From Oreocharis arfaki (lineage: Eukaryota; Chordata; Aves; Passeriformes; Paramythiidae): a stretch of DNA of 64,000 bases. The position numbers were made by a program, and so were the translations under genes. The DNA lies in NCBI GenBank assembly GCA_013398015.1, contig VZRR01012883.1:819591-883590 (forward strand), read 5' to 3'. Below the pieces are notes generated by a model that searched no databases, was not told where the DNA came from, and was given only the letters and a program-made list of their open reading frames with translations. Shown here piece after piece: positions 46,726 through 57,232 of this stretch (within the stretch, counting starts at the first letter, position 1; the number at the start of each line of letters is the position of its first letter).

Positions 46726-49620
46726 GTCCAAGATTGCTTTTATGAATAGACCCAATGTTCCCCAGAAGTAACAGGCCCAGACTGGATTTTGTAGAGCAAT
46801 TTTAAGGTTTTCAGTACACTCATTGGAGTTTGAGGAGGAGACAGCAAAGCCTGTGAGCCCTTATTGCATATGTGATGCAGAGTTGGACTAAAACAGTAAA
46901 ACAGGTTTTAATCTTCTGTTTTCTAACTTTTGACTATATAACCAATCAATCTCCAGAATACTTTGAAGGCTCAGTGTGTGCAAACACATGTGCAGGCAAG
47001 TGATACAGCTTCTACTCAGTGTTTAAAGATAAAACTGCCCTGAATAATCACCTAAAACCCAAATCAGTGGGTAGCGAGACATCTCCTGCGTTCATGCTTG
47101 CGGTTGCTGCCGGGGTTGCACATCTGCCACTGGTGCCTTAGCGGTGATGACGGTGATTGTGGTAGTGGAGCAGTGTTCTGGACTGCAGTGGTTATCCTAG
47201 ACCATAGCAAATGCTACTTCCCTAAAACGTGGAGCTATCTGTGAGATCTCACTGAACTATCCTCATTTAAACAAACTTATAAATGCAGTTCAGTGAGCTC
47301 CTTCTAAGTCAACCATCAGCAGCTCCTCTCTTTTTCTTCCTTCTTCCCCCCACTTTAAAAAAGAGCAAGGATTGTGTCACATCCTAGAAAGCAACTCCTA
47401 CTTGGAAAAGGAAACTTGTCTGTCAGCCCTGTTCCGTTTCATAATGCATTTTCTTCCTTCTGGCTGCCAACACACTGGAGGAACAGAGAAATCTGTGCCT
47501 GCTTTCAGGGACATCTTCACGTTCAAAAGATCACCTCTGCTGATACCCAGCAGGACAACATGTGATGAAGTTTGAATCCCCCTAGAGCACAAACAGCTTC
47601 ATTCCCAGCAATCTGGTACAAAGACAAAAGGATTTTTGTGAGTAAGGCTCAAACTTTCCAAAATTTGAACTTTCTGTAAGAAGTGTTTTTCACTGCACAC
47701 AGACAAGGAAACATGCCCTCCTATTCACATTTCAGCTCTGCCTCTACAGATGCTCCAGGGAGAGCCATGTAGAACAACTGGCAAAAAAAAAAAAAAAAAA
47801 AAAANNNNNNAAAAAAAAAAAAAAAAAAAAATCTATATATATTTCTAACAGAATTGTTTGTCCATCGAGTGAAACAAGGGTGAAACAGCACAGGAGAATG
47901 AAAACTGTACATTTGTTCCTGACTACTCTCAGTCCTATAGCCACACTATAGCACCACTCCTCACGTTATGCTGACATAGTTAAGATATAAATTTCTCTGT
48001 GATTCTTCTTCCTTTAATCTAGAGCAAAGAAGAAATACATGTATATACTTAGACTTCTAAAAAATCTTACGGTATAAGACTTTTTTCTCTGAAACATATC
48101 AGTCAAGGATCCATGAATACCCAATTCACTGGCAAGCGGTGCAAGTTACTCTGTCAAAGTGCCCAGCAATGCCAATCTGTCAGTTCAAAGCAGAAACAGA
48201 GTATTTTAGCTTTTAGTTACAATAAGCTATGCTGATAGACCTTGTAACAGGGCAGGTAACAGCCAGTCTTTAAATCTGAATTGACATTGATTTAGAGAGT
48301 TTCATTTCTGTGAATCAAATCTGAGAGAGAGCGAGTTTCAAGCTACTTCACCTCTTGAAATTACAACTACACATTTCTTAAACACAGAGGAGTTGGCTTT
48401 AAAAAAAGAAAAAATAAAATCTCAACTGCCTACAGAGGTAAGATAAAAGCGAAAAGTGATGTTAAAGACATCAAACTAGCAAGTTTTTGTTTATTCATCT
48501 TTTTTAATTCTGCTTTTCCCCTCCATAAATTTTTAAAACCGCCTTGATATGAAATCCTAATAATAAATATGCCACGCAACATTCCTCCTGTCAAATCTCT
48601 CTCTTCGTGGTATTACTGCAATATTTGTAACTTTTGATCTGGAAACATCAAGTTACATAAGATCACAGTTCTGCTTCTTGCAAAGATGTGATTCTGTCAG
48701 AAAATGAACCATTGAAGCGGGAACTCAACAGAACTGGAAATGACTTTCCCTGGGAAAAGGTAGTTCTGCTTAAGCATCTCAGCTATTTTAAAGTGCAAGA
48801 ACTCTATGTTTTATTCTCCTGAGCAGAGAAATGGCAAACTACCAGGTTAAAAATAATCAGAGTAGGCTCTTAATTGGAATAGTGTGCATGTTGTAGACAG
48901 AATGAAATAACATTTAGTTATTATGCACTCCAGGAAACCAATAAAATAAAATAAAATAAAAAATTCACTTTGTAAAAGAAAAAGAACATTTTCCCTTGCC
49001 AGCATACTACCTGCTCACCAAAACAAAAAGAAAGCATCTATTTTAAATGAGTCAAGGAAAATAATTAAGCTACATGGACTTAAAATTGCAGAGTCTTCTT
49101 AGCCCAAATCTCACTCCTTCTTCTGATTTCAGACCCACTGAAATCAGAGAGATGTCTCTCTTTTTCCATCCATGTAGTAAAATAAATCGGGGGGAGGGGG
49201 GACTATCTCCCCACCCCAACCAAAACCAGATGAGCAGCTTTACTGTCATCTCTCCATAATTTTTCCCTCTCCTTTAAAATTAGAGAAGGCAAATTCTCCC
49301 CATAAAAGCCTTTCTAAACCAGAATCCCTTGCTAATAAGAAAAGGAAAGTACTAAGTTAACTTCTGCATCTCCTTTTGCCTTTTACCCCTTTCCTTGCCA
49401 AAGAACAAGCTGAGAACCTTCTTCTGCATTAATGACCCTCTTTCTTCCCCAAAATATGACATTTCTTCTCCAGATCCCACACATCAATAACAGATGAATT
49501 GAAAAGCTCCCCTTGTGAAGATGTGCACACATTTACACATGTATGGATGAAAACGGAGGGTGAGGCACACAGGCAGAGTCCCAGAAAAAATATAGTGCAT
49601 CTCAGTGCAGTGGCAGTAAT
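46726..49620. other. non-coding stretch; (ATAAA)4 at 48941-48962
   Basis: No gene is recognised. A minor CpG-containing patch lies at 47085-47150. The part 48400-48700 is repeat-free and AT-rich with a conserved-element look but no firm support. Four ATAAA units lie at 48941-48962, and a G-rich run (GGGGGGAGGGGGG) lies at about 49189-49201. Confidence 0.35.
47783..47831. other. assembly gap (6 N at 47805-47810) inside an A homopolymer
   Basis: 22 A, 6 N, then 21 A. As with the gap at 16095-16136, the break falls inside a mononucleotide run, so the true run length is unknown. Translations across it are artefacts. Confidence 0.95.
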
Positions 49621-50189
49621 TCCCAATCTTGGTGATTTTTTTTTTCTTTTTTTTTGAGGGGGAAAAAGGGGAAGAAAGTGAAACAGGTTGCCTGCAAAGG
49701 CACCTCCCCTCCTCCCCTGCCCCAGCTGTGTGTGGGCAGACCCCCCTCCAAGGATGGTGGGTGCAGAGCAGTGGTCCTGTTCTCAGGGGAAGAACAACAC
49801 AGGCTACATTTTCAGGTGCCTGGGAAATGCCCGGCTACACACCGTGACCTCACAGTCCCCTCCCTGCCCCCAGACCTGCTGCAAACTATCACAGACCCTA
49901 ATTTTCTTCAGCCATGCACTTGGGGATTGCATTCTCAAGGGATCATGGCAGCAAAGAATTCTCCTGGCCACAAACCAGCCCACTCCAGCAAGGACTGATC
50001 CAGCAGCATGGCAGAGTCTGGGAGCTGGGAATTTCACAAGGAAGGGCAGCTCGCAACGGCCACAAACGAGCAAATTCCTACAGCCTTGTAACACAGGCAG
50101 AGCCGAGCGAGCTGCTGTGAAGTCTTGCCTCTCTGCAGAACAGTGCAAGAGACGCGTCTTCCTCCCTTTGTGCTCCCCCACCGTACTAA

Positions 50190-50726
50190 ATATATATATA
50201 TGTATACCTACATATATAGAGATAGATATATATATAAATATGTACGCATACTCCTTGTTTTTTCCACCCAAGCCTATAAAAGTGCTACAGGCAGAGGCAC
50301 TAAGTGGGAGGCGCCTGGCTCTGAAGAGGCCAATGAAATAAATTAAATACAAATCACTGGCTCAGCCCCAGCCTCCCCCAGCTCGCAGGGGAGAGGTTGG
50401 GGTTCCCGATGGCCAATCCCCGGCTCCTGCCAGAGCCAGAGTTCGGGTGGCAGATGCGGACTGCTGGCATAGTGTAGGTGTATATATGTAAAGCCTTTGG
50501 TGTTGCAGGCACATATGGTGCACATGTTGGGAGCAGAGCACTTTCCATAGGAGGGGAGGGGCTACCCTACTAGTAGGCGATTTTATTAGGGTCAGTGAAG
50601 CAGAAAGAAATGGGATTGGGATAGGCTGTGAGCTGCCAAGTTCCCCTGCCGAACTCCGGTGCCACAGAGCAGGGAGCAGCACACTAACAACTTGCCAGGC
50701 TACAGCAGAAGTTTACCTATAAAAAG
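50190..50726 (+). promoter_or_regulatory. candidate TATA promoter region (plus strand)
   Basis: Two TATA-type boxes, TATAAAAG at 50275-50282 and TATAAAAAG at 50718-50726, lie in a stretch that is more GC-rich and less repetitive than the DNA to the left. Between them are CCAAT words at 50330-50334 and 50413-50417, E-boxes CATATG (50512-50517) and CACATG (50521-50526), a GC-rich GGAGGGGAGGGGCT at about 50550-50563 and the palindrome CCTACTAGTAGG (50566-50577). A TA-rich tract (about 50188-50240) lies upstream. The order CCAAT, GC box, TATA is promoter-like. The candidate first exon follows at once. No transcript evidence is available. Confidence 0.33.
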
Positions 50727-50746
50727 CGTACAGACGACTTCCAACT

Positions 50747-50852
50747 TCAAAGATTTGCTCTCATTTTCTCATTTTATGGCACTCCCTTCACCTGAGACTT
50801 TTCTCAGGGAAAAAAAAAAAAAAAAAGAAAAAGATGCAGCTGTAAATTCAAG
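50747..50852 (+). other. candidate non-coding first exon (plus strand)
   Basis: This would begin about 29 bp after the start of the TATAAAAAG box at 50718 and end at AAATTCAAG, followed by GTGAGG (50853 onward), a near-consensus 5' splice site. About 106 bp long, it contains a run of 16 A and only short ATG frames that close before the donor (the last is ATGCAGCTG then TAA). If real it would be 5' untranslated sequence of a rightward gene. The start is estimated from TATA spacing only. Confidence 0.22.
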
Positions 50853-51132
50853 GTGAGGGCTTCACTGCAAAAAGTTAAGGAGGACGATACGGTTGAGGCA
50901 GAGAGACTAATTTTTAATTCGATTCATGAGTTTGTTGTTTTGCTGTTTTTATTTACTATTTTTAAATCATAAAAAATTTGAACTTTCCAGGAAAAACTAT
51001 GAGCAAATGCATTGAAGATGCAGAAAGGTCTTACCTGTTTATTCCATGAAAATTCAGTCATCTCTGTTTTGGCTGTATGAAAAATATACTTCAGACTGTG
51101 TATCCCATAAAACAAGTCAGTGGCATAAATAT

Positions 51133-51192
51133 GTTTTTTTGGTTGGGTTTTTTTGGTTTTTTGGTTTTTTGGTTTTTTTTTGTTTTGTTTTT

Positions 51193-51223
<31 letters not shown>

Positions 51224-51228
51224 GTTTT
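51133..51228. repeat. T-rich (TTTTG/TTTTTTGG)n low-complexity tract
   Basis: About 95 bp of T runs is broken by G or GG, first as TTTTTTGG units and then as TTTTG units. It encodes Phe, Leu, Val and Gly strings in the plus frames, which explains the artefactual open frames here. Confidence 0.9.
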
Positions 51229-51989
51229 CAAATCATGTGCTTACATGGTTGTAACCACCGTGAATTTCTAAGCGTGGTCATGATAAGAAAGTAAATAAAT
51301 ACTGCCTTGCGAATACTTTTAGAGTTTGGGGGGGCTAATTATTATTTTTTAAAGATTCGTCATTCTTTAACTACCACTTCTTTTGAAGTAAAATATCACA
51401 AGTATTTTACACTATATTTTTAATCAAAACAACTCCCAGGAAATAAATGTCCTTTGGTAGCAGCCTGGTTTTAAGTTCAACAACCCAAATTTCTATTTGA
51501 CAATGCAAATTGCTGAGAATACGAGCAGGAGTCTGAACCACTGCATTTCTTCCAGGCACTCCAGCATCTTTTCTCCAAGACCACACTATTTGGGCGAGCT
51601 TTTAATCCTGGCAGGGCATGGCTGGAAGCAGGGCTTTAACATTTAATGCCTAAGAAACAGACTTGTCACTCAACTTGCAGTCAAGCACATTTCTTTTTTC
51701 TGATTTTGTTGGAGGCAAACCCACCTTTCCTTGGAAAATGGGAGACCCCATCCTCACCCCCGATTCTAGCACAGATCCGAATGTAAACATACACACACAC
51801 ACACTCCCACCACGCACCACCCTGCAGTAGGACATGAGTATGGGGGGTTCAGACAGAGCCAGAGGAGCCTTGTGAGCTGAGAAATACCAAGGCACTTCTT
51901 TCTTATGCTATTTTTTTCTCCCTCCTCTCCTCCCTGCTTTTACTATTACATAAATAACACCGATTGATCTTAAAGCTGCATTCTTGCTC
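51229..51989. other. non-coding stretch
   Basis: No gene is recognised. A short CA run lies near 51790-51804. Confidence 0.4.
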
Positions 51990-52880
51990 CAGTGCCTCCC
52001 AATCTGCACTGCTGCCTTCCCCCAGCACAGCCGCACCGCTCGGGGTGCAGAGGGAAGGGTCGGGGAGGGGGAAGGTTGGATAGGAGAATCCACTCCAAAC
52101 ATACCCTGAAGCAAGGTTTTGGCAGTCTGGGGGTGCCTGATCCCCCCCCGCCCCAGCCCGGAGCTTCCCGCAGCATCTTTGCCTCCCTCCGAATTGCTGC
52201 AAACTGTGCGAGGGGAGGGCAGGGAGCTGGGCAGGAGGGAAGGATGGATGCTGGGGAGGGAAAACCAGGGATTCAGGGAGCTTCTCCCCAGCCCCAGCCT
52301 GTGTGCCTGGCTGTTTGGTGGGAAGAGGGAAGGGGGAAGGGAAAATTGAAGAGAGTCTATGGCATGAATACACTTTTCAGAGGAAAAAGCGAAGCTTACC
52401 ATGTCTGCAGCTTCCCCCCACCGAAATGCCACTTCTGTGTCCAGCGATCCCAAAGTGGAAACTACAGGCAGGCACCGGAGCTCATCTCCGCAGGCGGCTC
52501 AGAGATACACCGCTGCCACCCCCAAAAATCAAAATCAAAATAAATTAAAAAAAAAAAAAAAAAGAACAACGACTGGTCCAGCTCCTTTCCTGACAGGAAT
52601 CGTCCTGGTAGGACTGCCCAAAATAAGCAGCTGCAATCCAAAGGCTTTATTTAAAGCTTCCCCCCTCCTCCTCCCTCTCTCCGTGCCTCGCTCGCTCTCT
52701 CCCTCTCGCTGTTACACACAGAGAGAAAGAGAGACACACACAGGTTACATGAATGGGAGGCAGGAGCCGGCGCTCCCGGCTGGAATGACAGGCGCACATG
52801 AGGCTGGCGGCTGCCCACCCCAGCGGCGTGGGAACAGCTCGGACACGGCCTGCGGATGCGTGGAGAGGGGCATGGGGTGT
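51990..52880. promoter_or_regulatory. CpG-rich island, probable promoter
   Basis: GC content and CpG density rise sharply here against an AT-rich, CpG-poor background. By eye there are about 16 CpG in 52660-52870 alone. A bidirectional TATA-like CTTTATTTAAAG (52645-52656) is flanked on the right by a CT-rich leader (CTCTCTCCGTGCCTCGCTCG then CTCTCTCCCTCTCGCTG), of the kind seen in 5' leaders of many vertebrate genes. C-runs near 52142-52158 could form a G-quadruplex on the minus strand. Overlapping frames of 180 to 193 codons on both strands reflect the lack of A/T-rich stops and are not taken as genes. Direction of transcription is unclear. Confidence 0.5.
52400..52622 (-). other. candidate first exon (minus strand) ending in ATG
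   Basis: On the minus strand the TATA-like box at 52645-52656 would place a start near 52622. Reading leftward, the next good 5' splice site is GCAGACATG followed by GTAAGC (exon end at 52400). The exon would close with an ATG in fair context (G at -3) immediately before the intron. An upstream ATG opens a seven-codon frame only. It also contains a roughly 16 to 18 nt T run in the leader (on the minus strand), which is unusual for an exon. If real, it would be a mostly untranslated first exon of a leftward gene. Evidence is signal-based only. Confidence 0.2.
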
Positions 52881-53475
52881 GAACGGGCATGGGGGGGCAT
52901 GAGCATGGACATGGCACAGGCATGGAGCAGGGAAGGACACAGGCACGGGCACGGCGTGGATGTGGGGCTGAGGAAAACATAGACGTGGGCATGGTCAGGA
53001 CATGACCATAGAACAGACATGGGCCGGGGATGTACATAGACACGGGCATGGCATGGGCACGGGGAGAACATAGACATTGGCATGAGATTGGACTAGGCAC
53101 AGGCATGGGCATGATGCAGCCCTGGCACAGGCATGGATCAGGGGAGGACACAGACATTGGCATGGCGTGGACATTGGGAGGGCATGGGCATGACATGGGC
53201 ATGAAGGGGATTTGGGCATGCACGTAGGCATCCGGGGCATGGAGAGGGCATGGACAGGGCTATGAGGAGGGGATGGGTATGATGTGGGCGTGGACAGGTA
53301 TATGGGCACGGTGATGAGATGGATCAAGTGTGGCCATTAGAATTAGAAGGTGATAAGGACAGGAGAGGATGTGCTTGGGTGTGGTAGGCATGGGTTGGGA
53401 TTGGGCGGGGCATAGGCATGGGGATGAGTTGGAATGGCATTGGCTTTAGCATGGGAATGGCATGGGAATCAGGAT
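52863..53475 (+). repeat. degenerate G-rich minisatellite, GGCATGG core
   Basis: About 600 bp is built from diverged short units around GGCATGG, GGGCATGA and GGACATGG, with more than 20 GCATG cores. Longer sub-units recur, for example AACATAGACGTGGGCATGG, TACATAGACACGGGCATGG, AACATAGACATTGGCATGA and GACACAGACATTGGCATGG at about 52976, 53033, 53067 and 53148. This suggests a layered history with units of 35 to 80 bp. The array starts at the right edge of the CpG island. Open frames on both strands (His-Gly-Met or Pro-Cys-Met repeats) come from the repeat. Confidence 0.9.
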
Positions 53476-53500
53476 GGAGGCAAGAAGAGAATGGAGATCT

Positions 53501-53515
53501 GCCTCAGGTGGCGCC
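53501..53515 (+). promoter_or_regulatory. CTCF-like motif
   Basis: GCCTCAGGTGGCGCC fits the core AGGKGGCGC part of the CTCF consensus well and the left part poorly. It lies directly after the minisatellite. A single motif by eye is weak evidence. Confidence 0.25.
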
Positions 53516-53999
53516 TTCCTGCCCTGGCCCTGGTGACCCTCTCTCTCTTCTTGGGGCCAGGTGGGTTCTAGTTTCAGCACGCGTCATGAGGAGCAGGGAA
53601 CCTCTGTTGCTGCTATGCTTCTAGTTAGGCAGCTTGCATAATGTCTTGCTTTTGGAGTCAGGGGGAATCATCCACAATGGTGTCAGGAGATGACATCACT
53701 ATCATTATCAGTTACTATGACTAATTTTTAATATTTTTTTTTACATAATTGTGCTGTTTGATAATTAAAATCAAATTCTAAGAAAGAAGGCCTGCAGGAG
53801 TTAAGGTTTGTTCTTCTTGAGAAGGAAGATCAATGCTACCAGTTTCTGCTTTTTAAATATTTTGTGGGGGGTTGTGGGGTGGGGGTGTTGTTTTGGCTTT
53901 ATATGTTTTTAAACTTTTTATAAACAGTAGTGACAAGAAATTAGGGTTATTTAATGCTGCTATTCAACATGGTCTGAAGAAAGAAAGGGTTGTGGTGTT
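53516..53999. other. unique non-coding stretch
   Basis: No gene is recognised. G-rich GTGGGGGGTTGTGGGGTGGGGG lies near 53863-53885. Confidence 0.4.
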
Positions 54000-54245
54000 G
54001 CTAAGTGTCAGGCCTTGCCTGACCTTGGGCAAGTCCTCAATAACTTATCCCTGTCAGGATATATCACCCATTGCCATTTACACTCAGCCTATCATTTTCT
54101 CATTCACCAAATAATCACATTTTTCTCTTTCAAGTCCCTCCTCAAAATTTACTCTTACAAAACTTTTCAGCAACAGTCTCTACAGGGCTTGTGTTGACAT
54201 CACAAATCTTGGAGTGACACTGGATTCAGCCCTAAAACCACATTG
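54000..54245 (+). repeat. possible MIR/L2-type relic
   Basis: TGACCTTGGGCAAGTCCTCA (about 54019-54038) matches the MIR core word TGACCTTGGGCAAGTCACTT, followed by a fading match (ATAACTTATCCCTGTCAGG). At 54193-54243 one frame reads V-D-I-T-N-L-G-V-T-L-D-S-A-L-K-P-H. This resembles the 'NLGV-LDS-L---H' motif near the end of L2-type LINE reverse transcriptase proteins. Both matches are short and the sequence around them is not alignable by eye. The frame continues open to 54471 without further resemblance. Confidence 0.3.
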
Positions 54246-56986
54246 TAAGAGGAGTGCTGAACATAATAGACTGCAGTACTTCATGCAGTGCTTTGAGCTA
54301 CATGGGAATCATCCTCTTCATGGCATACCTTTAAATCAGCCAGGTACAAGTCTGCTATGTTCTGCCTTTTTCTCCTGTCCTAAAATTTCTAGCCTTTGTG
54401 GAAAGCAAGAGGTAAGAGATGTGTTTTATTCCAAACTCAGAAATCAGAGTAAAAAGGCTCACAGCAAATAAGAACATAATCTTAAAACAGCAGAGTCCTC
54501 GACATAAAGGTCTGCTTTGCAAAATAGCTGCTGCTGTTCACTGTTTTTTTTCAGTCATACATATTAAAAAATGAAATATATTTGCATTGGCCTTATTACC
54601 TCTGGAATATATTCCACATCAGGAATCTAGACTCTAGACAAAGGTAATTTAGGTCTCTGGAAGGAAAAAGTTTAACTGAGAAATATATATATTGTTAGGA
54701 ATAGACCTTATCCAAATTCAATGGTAATTGTATAAGCCTTTCAAAAATCATGCAGTATGCAAGCTTCCAAAATTTCGGAACAAGAAACATTTCCATTTAA
54801 ATGCCAAGAAGCAATTTTTCCTCTCTTGTTCAATACTAAATCAGTCACATGAGCAGTTTGCATTTGATTTTAGAAGGGAAATGGAACATCTTCTCTTCCA
54901 ATTACATACAACTTTTTCTTTTTCTTGTTCTTAGTGCTCTTACAGTTTGCGTTGCTTTCCTGCAGTTTTGGAACAGTCATTTGATACGCCCATTCGCTCC
55001 AGCCATTTTTTTTTTTTTTTTAACTCAAGTGACATTATTAAGAGAAAATCAGTAAACCCAGGTGGAGAGTAGAATGCTGTTTGTTTGAATTCTGGCTGGT
55101 AAATTCAAGTTTAACAGGTCAGCACTGTTTGTGTAATTGGCCTTTCTCTGTTAACTGAACTAGACAATAATGCTCCTGGAAAAAAAAAGAACAATAGTAA
55201 TTTAACGGGAAAAAGAGACTTTGCTCAGGAAATCCCCACTCCTGCTTCAATTCACAGTGAATTACTGTGGTCACAGAAGTGTGCTGCATACCAATTTGGA
55301 GCATATTTTATGAAGATGCACATCCAAAGTATCAGTGTTCTGCAGCCTGCCACATTGTGTCTGTGTCCTGCACCCCAGCAACTTTGCACTTTGCTCCTTG
55401 TGAACAGTGACTATTAAGTCAAGTTCTCCTCCCTGCAGTGTTTGCGGAGAGTTTGTAAAGAAGCCACATCTGTGGGACAAGAAGGTGAATGACAAGACTA
55501 ATGCACGAGCCTGTTAGACCTCGTGTGCCAGAGAGTGAGGACAGCAAGCCCAGGAGCTGCCACTCCAATTAGCACTTAGTGCTCCTAGTGCCAGCTTGTG
55601 TTTCCATGTTGACATTTGCTCCAACAAAACAATGAAAACACCTTTTGTAAAGTCCCCATTCATCAAGCAAAAAAAGTAGCAACGTCTGGTGGTCAAAGGC
55701 TTCTTGCTGGCCAAGTTCAGCAGCAGTTGGTTTGGTGAGCCCTTTGCCTAATGGAGGCATCTCCTAAGGGGCTGCACTGCTTGACAGATACTATTAAAGA
55801 TTTTAGGTTTTTTTCCACATCCAGGAGAATAATCCAGAGGGAAAAACTCATATATTTTAATCAATGGAAGCGAAACCATTTGCCTTTCAGAGACTATAAA
55901 ATACACACCCCAGGGTTCAATGCTCTTTTCTACTCCTCCAGAACATTCTTAAGGGGAAATCACTCTTTTCTTGATGAATGTGCAATTCAAATGTGGAAAT
56001 ATGCCATTCTTCATGCTTTCTCCATAGGGTGCAAAATGATTTCTGTAATTAAACCCTTTTTGCCAACATTTCCTGATGAGAATATCTTTTTTCTTTCTAT
56101 CTTTCCTTCTTTTTTTTTTCTTTTTTTTTTTTTAATACGAGGGGGAAAGCCGTGTACAAAAGGGTTTGCAAAACCAGGTCTGGGCTGTTTGACCTTTAAG
56201 CCTCTATTTGAATTAGCTATTTTGTTTCAAAGGTGCAGGAAGATGAGGATGAGGAAGTTGGGTTTCCAGTCAGGCACTGCTGAAAGAAGTGGCTGCAGGA
56301 GTAAGAAAGATATGGGTACCACTGCTAATATTAGTGTAGCTATTAGGGTTGCCTTTAGCACTGAGAACACACAGCCCAGTGTTCAACACACTTTAGCAGC
56401 CCCAAGTGTGTAACCAGGGTGCATGTGGGGATCATGCTGAAATGTGTGCTACGGCCTCAGTGCTGCGCTGGTTCCCATGGTAGCTAGATCGAAGAAATCC
56501 AGCTTCTCTGATACATATCAAGCTGTGAAGGGCAGTGTAGACAAAATTGTAGTCAATTAAGAAAAACACCCGAGTGAGCTTTTGTAGGACTTGGGCCTGA
56601 AGTTCACAACATAGTGCTTGCCGCCACAGCATGGGCCATGTAATATACAGAGATCAGGAAACAGGACAGAGCTTTTATCCACCTACACAGGTAAGCGGTG
56701 AAACCCCAATTCTGTGTGATAGGTGGCAGGGCTGAACCAGAGCTGGATGCAGAGCTGAATCCTGAAGTTCCTACTTTGAGTTATGATTCTCTGACAAAGC
56801 TCTTGAGCAAGGTGTTGGAGCAGAAATCACTGGTGCTCTTTATCAAAAGCAGGATTTCCCTCCTCTTTCTCCTCACTCCATGAATGCCTGCAGCTTAAAT
56901 CTGTCTGCATTGACTAGAGAGATGTCTGCACTACTGCTACCATGAGATTATGTCCAGACTGGGGATGGCAAAATGTCATCACATAT
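54246..56986. other. non-coding stretch with the longest open frame of the window
   Basis: No gene is recognised. The plus frame 55751-56413 is open for 220 codons with an ATG start. It has no domain I know and includes a Phe-rich string from a T run (about 56110-56134). There is no CpG island or TATA box at its start. T runs lie at 55006-55021 and 56121-56134. The 14 bp palindrome TGGAATATATTCCA lies at 54603-54616. Confidence 0.4.
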
Positions 56987-57232
56987 TGAATCATAGAATT
57001 ATTAAGGTCGGAAAAGACCAATAGTTAACCCAGCACTGTCAAGTCCACCAGTAAATCATGTCCCCAAGTGCCTCATCTGCAAATCTTTTGAACACTTCCA
57101 AGGATGGTGATTCCACACCTTTCCTGGGCAGCCTGTTCCCATATCTGATCACCTATCAGTGAAGAAATTTTTCCTAATATCTAGTCTAAACCTCCCGTGG
57201 CACAACTTGAGGGCCTTTCCTCTCGTCCTGAA
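56987..57232 (-). repeat. CR1 LINE 3' fragment, 'TTTAGGTTGG' subfamily
   Basis: Antisense copy: AATCATAGAATTATTAAGGT, TAACCCAGCACTGTCAAGTC, CACCAGTAAATCATGTCCCC, AAGGATGGTGATTCCACACC, TTTCCTGGGCAGCCTGTTCC, CAGTGAAGAAATTTTTCCTA, TAAACCTCCCGTGGCACAAC and TTGAGGGCCTTTCCTCTCGT. It ends within a degraded CTTTCCTTTTGTAAGG part. Confidence 0.94.

Noticed and set aside
49688..50341. 217-codon plus frame with a 182-codon minus frame opposite
   Set aside because: Both strands are open over the same stretch, the 3' part is a TA-rich simple repeat, and no domain or splice pattern supports coding.
52401..52982. 193-codon plus frame, and 181- to 190-codon minus frames, across the CpG island and minisatellite
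   Set aside because: Openness on several frames and both strands at once comes from GC-rich and repeat composition. The peptides are Lys runs, His-Gly-Met or Pro-Cys repeats with no domain.
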